Part shown: positions 57,247 through 64,000 of the stretch, piece by piece
Position numbering within the stretch: the first letter of the stretch is position 1
How the letters are laid out: every line of letters starts with the position of its first letter
Source: Stenotrophomonas sp. ATCM1_4
GTDB lineage: Bacteria > Pseudomonadota > Gammaproteobacteria > Xanthomonadales > Xanthomonadaceae
Length of the DNA stretch: 64,000 nt
Assembly (NCBI RefSeq): GCF_004348115.1
Contig: NZ_QPFB01000001.1
Span: 1,512,836 to 1,576,835 of the forward strand
Direction: 5' to 3'
Translations under genes and position numbers: made by a program
The notes under the pieces: model-generated
What the model was told of the DNA's origin: nothing
Databases searched by the model: none
The model's input: the letters and a program-made list of their open reading frames with translations, nothing else

Positions 57247-58635
57247 TCAGCGGCCCTCCAGCGGTTCGTCGGCACCGGACAGCGGGCGCGCCGGCGTCGG
57301 CAGCGCCTCCTCGCCGGGCGGATGCGTGTCCGGCCCATGGCGCAGGATCTTGACCAGGTACCAGATGCCCCAGCCGAACACGAACAGGTAGCCGACCACG
57401 TAGACCGCCAGCGACAGCACCGTCATCCACACGCTCTGCGGCCCGACCGCATCGGCGGTGCGCAGCAGCCCGTACACCACCCACGGCTGCCGGCCCATCT
57501 CGGTGACGAACCAACCGGCGACCAGCGCGACGAAGCCGCTGGGCAGCATCCAGTTCCAGCCACGCACCAGCCACCTGGACTGCAACAGCCGGCCGCGCCA
57601 CAACTGCAGCGCCGACAACCAGGCCACCACCAGCATCAGCGTGCCGATGCCGACCATGATGCGGAACGCGTAGAACACCGGCACCACCGGCGGCCGCTCG
57701 CTGGCCGGCACCGAGGTCAGCGGCGCGAACGTGCCATCCACGCTATGGGTCAGGATCACGCTGCCGAGCTTGGGGATGGCGACTTCGAAGTCGTTGCGCT
57801 CTTCCTTCTCGTTGGGCACCGCGAACACCACCAGCGGCACGCCTTCGCCGGGCGGGGTGTCGTGCCAGTGCCCTTCCATCGCGGCGATCTTCATCGGCTG
57901 GTGCTCGAGCGTGTTCAGCCCGTGCATGTCACCGGCCAGGATCTGCAGCGGCACCGTCAATGCGGCGAACACCACCGCCGCGGTCAGCATCTTGCGGCCG
58001 GCTTCGAGGTGCACGCCGCGGCGCAGGTACCACGCGCCCACGCCACCGATGACGAAGCAGGTGGTGATGAACGAGCCCAGCGCCATGTGCGCCAGCCGGT
58101 ACGGGAAGGACGGGTTGAACACCACCTGCCACCAGTCCTGCGGATGCACGATGCCATCGACCAGCGTGTAGCCGGCCGGCGTGTGCAGCCAGCTGTTGGA
58201 GGACAGGATCCAGAACGTGGAGAACAGCGTGCCCAGCGCCACCATGCAGGTGGAGAAGAAGTGCAGGCGCGGCGACACCCGGCCCCAGCCGAACAGCATC
58301 ACGCCCAGGAAGCTGGCTTCCAGGAAGAACGCGGTGAGCACTTCATAGGTGAGCAGTGGGCCGATCACGGTGCCGGCCACTTCGCTCAGGCGCGGCCAAT
58401 TGGTGCCGAACTGGAAGGCCATGACGATGCCGCTGACCACGCCCATCCCGAACGACACGGCGAAGATCTTCTGCCAGAAGAAGAACAGTTCACGCCACAC
58501 CGTGTTGCGCGTGCGCAGCCAACGCCATTCGACGAATGCCAGCCAACTGGCGGTGCCGATGGTGAAGGCCGGGAACAGCACATGGAAACTCACGACGAAC
58601 CCGAACTGGATCCGTGACAGCAATAGCGCGTCCAC
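57247..58635 (-). CDS. cydA: Cytochrome bd-type (cyanide-insensitive) ubiquinol oxidase subunit I
   Basis: A 462-residue quinol oxidase subunit. H18 in SFHVLFPAFTIG matches a heme-ligand His. The short Q-loop GDMHGLNTLEHQPMKIAAMEGHW is of the CioA type rather than the long E. coli type, and the protein is shorter than E. coli CydA. The complex oxidises ubiquinol with O2 and usually resists cyanide and low oxygen. GTG at 58635 is preferred because AGAGG lies 5 bases upstream; there is no ATG near the conserved N-terminus. Confidence 0.93.
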   Translation of the reverse strand: MDALLLSRIQFGFVVSFHVLFPAFTIGTASWLAFVEWRWLRTRNTVWRELFFFWQKIFAVSFGMGVVSGIVMAFQFGTNWPRLSEVAGTVIGPLLTYEVLTAFFLEASFLGVMLFGWGRVSPRLHFFSTCMVALGTLFSTFWILSSNSWLHTPAGYTLVDGIVHPQDWWQVVFNPSFPYRLAHMALGSFITTCFVIGGVGAWYLRRGVHLEAGRKMLTAAVVFAALTVPLQILAGDMHGLNTLEHQPMKIAAMEGHWHDTPPGEGVPLVVFAVPNEKEERNDFEVAIPKLGSVILTHSVDGTFAPLTSVPASERPPVVPVFYAFRIMVGIGTLMLVVAWLSALQLWRGRLLQSRWLVRGWNWMLPSGFVALVAGWFVTEMGRQPWVVYGLLRTADAVGPQSVWMTVLSLAVYVVGYLFVFGWGIWYLVKILRHGPDTHPPGEEALPTPARPLSGADEPLEGR

Positions 58636-59033
58636 GCCGGCCTCTCGCTTCTGAAAACTGGTCCATTTTGGTCCTGTATTCGTGAAGACCGGATGTGACC
58701 GGTTGTCGCAGTGCGTCAATCGGTCGCAGCAAGGCCCGTTTCCACGCTCCCCTTTTTTTGCGAAGCAAATCCCGCCTCTTCCCCCCTTACTTCTGTGAAG
58801 CAACCCCGCTTCGGCCCCCTCCCTTTTGCGAAGCAAAGGGGAGGGCTGGGGAGGGGTGCTCTCCCCCGCGGCCTTCCCCTGCCGCACAAGGGAAGGCGCC
58901 ATTCCGCGCACCCCTGCAGACCTTGCCGATTCCGGCAGCTCCCGCGCCGGAAACCGGCCGCCATGACCTGTGGCCCAGCCCGGCAAAACCGCTGCCTGCT
59001 ACGCTTGCCCGGTTTTCTTCACCGGTGCCCGCA
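58636..59033. other. Intergenic region with a half copy of the dispersed repeat
   Basis: This 398-bp divergent gap contains repeat material and the promoters of cydA and the S9 peptidase. Repeated GCGAAGCAAA hairpin pieces occur near 58760 and 58825. No gene is supported. Confidence 0.6.
58814..58858. repeat. Dispersed GC-rich palindromic repeat, partial copy D
   Basis: CCCCCTCCC-TTTTGCGAAGCAAA-GGGGAGGG followed by CTGGGGAGGGGTGCT equals the right half of copies A-C. The left half is missing or scrambled upstream. Confidence 0.6.
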
Positions 59034-61400
59034 ATGCCCAGAATCCTGCCCCTGTCCCTGCTGTTGTTGACTGCTTTCGGCAGCGCCCACGCCGCGCCCA
59101 CGCCGATCACCATCGAACAGGCGATGGCCGACCCGGACTGGATCGGGCCGCCGGTGGAATCGGCCTGGTGGTCGTGGAACGGCCAGCAGGTCGAATACAC
59201 CCTCAAGCGCAAGGGCAGCGCGGTGCGCGATACCTTCCGCCTGCCCAGCGCCGGCGGCGTCGCCCAGCAGGTCGCCGACGACCAGCGCGGCACGCTCGAT
59301 GCCGCCAGCCGCGTCTACGACAGCAGCCGCCAGCGCATGGCCTTCGTGCGCAACGGCGACGTGTTCGTGCGTGACCTGCGCAGCGGCGCGCTGACCCAGC
59401 TCACCCGCAGCAACGAACGCGCCAGCGGCGTCAACTTCGCCACCGACGGCGGCGTGATCTGGAACGTGGGCAACAACTGGTTCCATTGGGACGCCCGCAG
59501 CGGCGTCACCCGCCAGGTCGCCCAGCTCAAGGCCGACAAGAACCCGGCCGACCCGCCCAAGGTCGACACCCTGCGCGACCAGCAGATGCGTACCCTGGCC
59601 ACGCTGCGCAACGACCGCGCCCAGCGCGAGGAACTGCGCGACCAGGGCGAGCGCTGGCGCCAGGCCGACCCGACCCGCGCACCGGCGCCGGTCTTCCTCG
59701 GCGGCGACGTCGAGATCGTGGACAGCGTGCTCTCGCCCGATGCCCGCCACCTGGTGGTGGCGACCAAGCCCAAGGGTTACGACGAGGGCCGCGGCGGAAA
59801 GATGCCGCTGTACGTCACCGAATCCGGCTACGAGGAAGCCGAGGACACCCGTACCCGCGTCGGCCGCGACGATCCGGCGCCGAACAGCTTCTGGCTGGTC
59901 GATGCGGCCACCGGCAAGGTCCAGCCACTCGCGCTCGACGGCCTGCCCGGCATCACCACCGACCCGCTCGCCGAGCTGCGCCGCAAGGCCGGCAAGGACG
60001 CGCTCAAGGGCAATCGCCCGGTCGAAGTGATGAGCGAGTTCATGGGCGGCGGCATCCGCTGGAACGCCGACGGCAGCCAGGCCGCGATCATGCTGCGCGC
60101 CATCGACAACAAGGACCGCTGGATCGCCACCACCAGCGCCACCAATGCCCGCCTGGAAACCCGCCACCGCCTTACCGATGGCGGCTGGATCAACTGGAGC
60201 TTCAACGATTTCGGCTGGCTGCCCGATGGCCGCACGCTGTGGCTGCTGTCCGAGGAATCGGGCTATTCGCACCTGTACACGCAGAGCGGCAGCGCCAGGC
60301 CCAGGGCGTTGACCTCGGGCAACTGGGAAACCTCGGCACCGGAGGTCAGCGCGGACGGCCGCAGCTTCTACTTCCTGTGCAACCAGAAGTGGCCCGGCGA
60401 CTACGAAGTCTGCAACGTCGACGTCAACGGCGGTGCCGTGCGCGAAGTGACCGCGCTCGACGGCGTGGAGGACTTCAGCCTGTCGCCGGACGGCCAGCAG
60501 CTGCTGGTGCGCTACTCGGCCCCGTACCTGCCGGCGCAGATCGCCGTGCAGCCGGCCGCCGGCGGTGAAGCCCGCAAGCTCACCGACACCCGCAGCGCCG
60601 AGTTCAAGGCACGCCAATGGATCCAGCCGCAGATGGTGCAGGTGCCCTCGCGGCACGGCGCCGCACCGGTGTGGGCCAAGTACTACGGCCCGGAAACGCT
60701 GGAGCCGGGCAAGCAGTACCCCATCGCCATGTTCGTGCATGGCGCCGGCTACCTGCAGAACGTGCACGCGCGTTACTCCAACTACTTCCGCGAGCAGATG
60801 TTCCACAACCTGCTGGTGCAGAAGGGCTACATCGTGCTGGACATGGACTACCGCGGCAGCGCCGGCTACGGCCGCGACTGGCGCACGGCCATCTACCGCA
60901 ACATGGGCCACCCGGAACTGGAGGACTACCTGGACGGCCTGGACTGGCTGGTCACCACCAAGCAGGGTGACCGCGCCCATGCCGGCATCTACGGCGGCTC
61001 CTACGGCGGCTTCATGACCTACATGGCGCTGTTCCGCTCGCCGGGCACGTTCAAGGCCGGCGCCGCCCTGCGCCCGGTCGGCGACTGGAACCAGTACAAC
61101 CACGCCTACACCAGCAACATCCTCAACACCCCGGACATCGACCCGGAGGCCTACCGCATCTCCTCGCCGATCGAGTACGCCGAAGGCCTGCAGGACACCC
61201 TGCTGATCGCCCACGGCATGATGGACGACAACGTGTTCTTCCAGGACTCGGTCAACATGACCCAGAAGCTGATCGAGCTGCACAAGGACAACTGGTCGAT
61301 CGCGCCCTACCCGCTGGAACGCCACGGCTACACCCGCGCCGACTCCTGGCTGGACCAGTACAAGCGCATCCTGAAGCTGTTCGAGCAGGAGCTGAAGTAA
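59034..61400 (+). CDS. S9 family serine peptidase (dipeptidyl peptidase IV-like)
   Basis: A 788-residue exported peptidase. Signal peptide PLSLLLLTAFGSAHA; a beta-propeller region (about 40-520, DPB-type repeats such as VEDFSLSPDGQQLLVRYS); then an alpha/beta hydrolase domain with the triad S656 in IYGGSYGGFMTY, D731 in HGMMDDNVFFQD and H764 in ERHGYTRADSW. It should remove dipeptides (often X-Pro) from peptide N-termini in the periplasm. ATG at 59034 starts the signal peptide. Confidence 0.93.
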   Translation: MPRILPLSLLLLTAFGSAHAAPTPITIEQAMADPDWIGPPVESAWWSWNGQQVEYTLKRKGSAVRDTFRLPSAGGVAQQVADDQRGTLDAASRVYDSSRQRMAFVRNGDVFVRDLRSGALTQLTRSNERASGVNFATDGGVIWNVGNNWFHWDARSGVTRQVAQLKADKNPADPPKVDTLRDQQMRTLATLRNDRAQREELRDQGERWRQADPTRAPAPVFLGGDVEIVDSVLSPDARHLVVATKPKGYDEGRGGKMPLYVTESGYEEAEDTRTRVGRDDPAPNSFWLVDAATGKVQPLALDGLPGITTDPLAELRRKAGKDALKGNRPVEVMSEFMGGGIRWNADGSQAAIMLRAIDNKDRWIATTSATNARLETRHRLTDGGWINWSFNDFGWLPDGRTLWLLSEESGYSHLYTQSGSARPRALTSGNWETSAPEVSADGRSFYFLCNQKWPGDYEVCNVDVNGGAVREVTALDGVEDFSLSPDGQQLLVRYSAPYLPAQIAVQPAAGGEARKLTDTRSAEFKARQWIQPQMVQVPSRHGAAPVWAKYYGPETLEPGKQYPIAMFVHGAGYLQNVHARYSNYFREQMFHNLLVQKGYIVLDMDYRGSAGYGRDWRTAIYRNMGHPELEDYLDGLDWLVTTKQGDRAHAGIYGGSYGGFMTYMALFRSPGTFKAGAALRPVGDWNQYNHAYTSNILNTPDIDPEAYRISSPIEYAEGLQDTLLIAHGMMDDNVFFQDSVNMTQKLIELHKDNWSIAPYPLERHGYTRADSWLDQYKRILKLFEQELK

Positions 61401-61406
61401 GCACCA

Positions 61407-61440
61407 CGCCAAGGGCGCCGCAAGGCGCCCTTGGCGTTCT
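61407..61440 (+). terminator. Rho-independent terminator after the S9 peptidase gene
   Basis: A 13-bp perfect stem (CGCCAAGGGCGCC) with GCAA loop follows the stop by 6 bp and ends in TTCT. Confidence 0.85.
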
Positions 61441-61472
61441 ACCCCCGGCCACTCCCCGATCCCCGACCGTCC

Positions 61473-61895
61473 ATGTCCCCCATCCAGATCGTCACCGCCA
61501 TCCTCCTCGACGCCGAACAGCGCGTGCTGGTGGTCCGCAAGCACGGCTCGGACACCTTCATCCAGCCCGGCGGCAAGCGCGAGCCCGGCGAAACCTCGCT
61601 GCAGACCCTGCAACGCGAGTTGTTCGAGGAACTGGGCGTGCAGCTCGACGTCGACAGCGCGCAGCCGTTGGGCGTGTTCGAGGAGGACGCGGTCAACGAG
61701 CCCGGCCGCCGCGTGCAGGGTGAGGCGTTCCTGGTCCGCGTCAGCGGCCAACCGCAGGTGAAGGCTGAAATCGCGGAGCTGGCGTGGGTTCCGCTGCAAC
61801 CGCCGCATGGCGTGACGCTGGCCCCGCTCAGCGCGCGACACCAGCTCCCGGCTGCACATGCGTGGCTGGTCAAGGCTGGGCATACCGGCACATAA
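61473..61895 (+). CDS. Nudix hydrolase
   Basis: A 140-residue Nudix protein. The box GGKREPGETSLQTLQRELFEELGV fits GX5EX7REUXEEXGU. It may hydrolyse nucleoside diphosphate derivatives (8-oxo-dGTP or similar); the substrate is not readable. ATG at 61473 begins right before the first beta strand (IQIVTAILLDAEQRVLVVRK). It is followed after 37 bp by a membrane-protein gene on the same strand. Confidence 0.93.
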   Translation: MSPIQIVTAILLDAEQRVLVVRKHGSDTFIQPGGKREPGETSLQTLQRELFEELGVQLDVDSAQPLGVFEEDAVNEPGRRVQGEAFLVRVSGQPQVKAEIAELAWVPLQPPHGVTLAPLSARHQLPAAHAWLVKAGHTGT

Positions 61896-61932
61896 CGGCG
61901 ATAGTGGCGCCATTTTCCAAGCGCCGCCGACC

Positions 61933-62511
61933 GTGAGCCCACCCGACCTGCCCACCGCCCCGCCCCGCCGTTCCAGTGCCGACCGCTTCATCGACCTCAC
62001 CGCCAAGCTGTCACTGGCGCTCGGGGCGCTGGGCATCGTCTGGTGCCTGTTCCAACTGCTGATGGTCGTCCTGCTCGGGCGCCTGGACATCGTCGCGCTG
62101 ATGCAGCGCGACGGCCTGGTCGTCCCGGACTGGATCCAGTGGACCGACGCGCATGCCTTCAGCCTGAGCGTGGCGCTGCTGCTGTTCTGCATCGCCTTCG
62201 TCGTGGTGTGCTGGGCCATGCTCAAGCGCCATGAATGGGGCCGCATCGGCTTCATCGTGTTCCTGCTGCTGGTCGCGCTGGGCAACTTCGCCTTCATCCC
62301 GGTGATGGACAGCATGTTCAACAGCATGCTGACGATCTTCCCTGCCGACTTCCTCAGCTCGCCGCAGGGCGCCGAGATGCGCGCGCAGATGGCCTTCAGC
62401 CGCTGGAGCCTGCTGATCACCCTGCTGGTGAGTTCACTGGCGATCGCGGCATTGCATGGTTGGCTGGCGATCAAGCTGCAGCGGCGCGACGTCCGCGACC
62501 TGTTCCACTGA
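61933..62511 (+). CDS. Small multi-pass membrane protein of unknown function
   Basis: A 192-residue protein with four hydrophobic segments (LSLALGALGIVWCLFQLLMVVLLG, SLSVALLLFCIAFVVVCWAML, IGFIVFLLLVALGNFAF, LLITLLVSSLAIAALHGWLAI). No family is recognised. GTG at 61933 is chosen by hydropathy because it begins just before the first TM region; there is no clear ribosome-binding site, and ATG at 61858 within the Nudix gene is an alternative. Confidence 0.7.
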   Translation: MSPPDLPTAPPRRSSADRFIDLTAKLSLALGALGIVWCLFQLLMVVLLGRLDIVALMQRDGLVVPDWIQWTDAHAFSLSVALLLFCIAFVVVCWAMLKRHEWGRIGFIVFLLLVALGNFAFIPVMDSMFNSMLTIFPADFLSSPQGAEMRAQMAFSRWSLLITLLVSSLAIAALHGWLAIKLQRRDVRDLFH

Positions 62512-62527
62512 GTTCCCCGGAGTTCCC

Positions 62528-64000
62528 ATGCCGCACTCGTTCCGGACGCGCCTGCTGGCCCTGCTTGCCGCGCTGCTGCTTCCCACCCTGCCGGCGATGG
62601 CGGCCGCGCCACTGGCCTGCGGCATCTACCAGGCCGTCGATGGCGGTGCCCGCTTCATCGTGGAGAGCAACCACCAGGCCGTGCGCATCTACGACGGCCA
62701 GCCACCGACCCGCTACCTGATCCGCCAGCAGGGCCAGACCCTGCATGCGGCCGACCTGTCCAACGGCTTCAGCGCCGACTACACGCTCAGCGCCGACGGC
62801 AAGCGCATCGGCGGCCTGCTCGGCGACTACGTGCTGGAAAGCACGGCGCGCTGCAACGCCTCCCCCGCCGCGCCGGCCAACAGCTGCCGCGCCGACATCG
62901 ACGGCTGCATGGACAGCGCCTACAGCGCCACCCCGGTGCAGTTGAAGCAATGGTGCCAGGAGGACCTGCCGTTCGCCTGCGAACGCCTGCTGTCCAGCTA
63001 CGTCGAGCAGGCGCGTACCGGCCAGCCGTCGAACCTGCCCGAGCCTGACCTGGCCGAACCAGCGGTCTGCAGGGAAGGCACGCCGGCCTTCGACGAAGCC
63101 GCCTGCCGTGTCGCCGCGCGCGAGGTGCTGGGCCTGGCGCTGGCCAAGGCCATGGCCGGCACGCTGGCCGATGGGCCGGCGCCCGCGCTGCCCGCCGTGC
63201 AGCTGGACGAGGTGCTGCAGCTGTGCCGACGCCACCCCGACGCCGGTTTCTGCGGCAAGGTGGCCGACGCGCATCTGGATGCCGGCCGGTACCCGGGTGC
63301 CCGCGAGGCGCTGCAGCAGGCCTGCGCCGCTGGCGGCGAGGAACGCACCTGCCGGCGCGCCCAGGTACTGGCCGCGGTGGATGTCGCCGACCTGGCCGCG
63401 GTAGCGGCAACGGCCCTGCCGTGCGGCGACTATGCCGCCAGCACCGGCCTGATGGATGCCCTGTCCTTCGCTGACCAGGGCCTGGTATCCATGTCCGGCA
63501 ACAGCGTGCTGCGTGCCCGCCTGGAAGGCGGTGCGGTGCGGATACGCCACGACAAGGGCGGCGACTTCGTGCTGCAGCCCCTGGCCAGCGGCCAGCTGCT
63601 GGGCGTGGACGAATGGAACCGCTACGCGCTGTACCAGCGCACCGGCGGCGCCACCCACTGCAGTGCCCCGATCGCGTACGCCGAAACCCCGCTGCGGCAG
63701 GATTGCCCGGCCGATACCGATCCACAGGCCTGCTGCGCCGCCGGCAAGCTGCAGGGCTGCAACACGCTGGGCCATCGCAAGGCGCTGGCCGGCGACTGGG
63801 CCGGTGCCGCCCCGTACTACCAGACGCTGTGCCGGGCCGGCGTCCGCGCCGGGTGCGAGAACCTGCGCAGCGTCTACGAGCACACCGGCGATGAGGACAT
63901 CCCCGGCAAGCTGCTGGCCCTCTGCAAACAGGACGGCACCGGCAGGCACGTGGCCTGTGACCTGTACGAAACCACCGATTGGGCCATGCTTGGCATGGGC
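62528..64000 (+). CDS. Exported cysteine-rich protein of unknown function (truncated by the window end)
   Basis: The frame is open for 491 codons from ATG at 62528 to the window end. A signal peptide (RLLALLAALLLPTLPAMA) is followed by at least 22 cysteines, many in helical repeat-like units (LCRRHPDAGFCGKVADAHLDAG, LCRAGVRAGCENLRSVYEHTG) that recall Sel1-type repeats with paired Cys. It begins 16 bp after the membrane-protein gene and may be cotranscribed with it. Function unknown. Confidence 0.85.
   Translation, partial: MPHSFRTRLLALLAALLLPTLPAMAAAPLACGIYQAVDGGARFIVESNHQAVRIYDGQPPTRYLIRQQGQTLHAADLSNGFSADYTLSADGKRIGGLLGDYVLESTARCNASPAAPANSCRADIDGCMDSAYSATPVQLKQWCQEDLPFACERLLSSYVEQARTGQPSNLPEPDLAEPAVCREGTPAFDEAACRVAAREVLGLALAKAMAGTLADGPAPALPAVQLDEVLQLCRRHPDAGFCGKVADAHLDAGRYPGAREALQQACAAGGEERTCRRAQVLAAVDVADLAAVAATALPCGDYAASTGLMDALSFADQGLVSMSGNSVLRARLEGGAVRIRHDKGGDFVLQPLASGQLLGVDEWNRYALYQRTGGATHCSAPIAYAETPLRQDCPADTDPQACCAAGKLQGCNTLGHRKALAGDWAGAAPYYQTLCRAGVRAGCENLRSVYEHTGDEDIPGKLLALCKQDGTGRHVACDLYETTDWAMLGMG

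Noticed and set aside
58636..58760. FNR/ANR box for the cytochrome bd genes
   Set aside because: TTGAC and GACAA-like pieces occur (near 58710) but their spacing does not fit TTGAT-N4-ATCAA.
59019..62612. 1197-codon open frame on the - strand
   Set aside because: It is antisense to the S9 peptidase, Nudix and membrane-protein genes, with no recognisable motif.

Overview
The window is a GC-rich chromosomal segment of a gammaproteobacterium of the Xanthomonadaceae, most likely Stenotrophomonas. This rests on three things seen in the sequence: a xanthomonadin/aryl-polyene pigment cluster containing a XanB2-type chorismatase, a GTAG-type palindromic repeat (SMAG-like), and the overall gene families. 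No rRNA, tRNA, CRISPR array, prophage or insertion sequence was found. The species call is an inference, not a database result.

Layout. 1-14 kb: a chaperone-usher fimbrial locus (pilin, chaperone, usher) sits with two NarL/LuxR-type response regulators, a REC-EAL c-di-GMP phosphodiesterase, a divergent unorthodox hybrid histidine kinase, and two detached two-domain fimbrial adhesin genes that flank a YdhR-type monooxygenase gene. It resembles the Roc/Sad and Bvg signalling systems. Five promoter regions in this part share a TARGAC half-site, and four of them have a TCCGAA-like element 16-17 bp away, so a local regulon is plausible. One of the two regulators has lost its phospho-acceptor aspartate (D58 to G).

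14.6-29.8 kb: mostly housekeeping genes (ferredoxin-NADP reductase, YadGH-type ABC exporter, PanE-type reductase, TatD, HrpB, RluE-type pseudouridine synthase). Among them is a MocR regulator divergent from an overlapping benE-glyA2 pair, followed by an exported methyltransferase and an aldo/keto reductase. 29.9-44.1 kb: LysR, MFS exporter and DkgB; an alpha/beta hydrolase; a Pat-type protein acetyltransferase; MgtE with a candidate leader ORF; a KefC-type antiporter; a 1112-residue membrane-ankyrin protein; and YcgL.

44.3-56.1 kb: the pigment cluster. One arm runs + (ketosynthase, chain-length factor, glycosyltransferase). The other runs - (ACP, membrane protein, dehydratase, acyltransferase, LolA-like protein, MMPL exporter, second dehydratase, ketoreductase), with xanB2 (+) and an aryl-acid ligase (-) at the far end. 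XanB2 would make hydroxybenzoate from chorismate, the ligase would load it on the ACP, the KS/CLF/KR/DH set would extend it, and the acyltransferase, LolA-like protein and MMPL protein would attach and export it. 56.2-64 kb: a cyanide-insensitive-type cytochrome bd oxidase, an S9 peptidase, a Nudix hydrolase, a small membrane protein and a cysteine-rich exported protein cut by the window end. Several 125-bp GC-rich palindromic repeats are scattered between genes.
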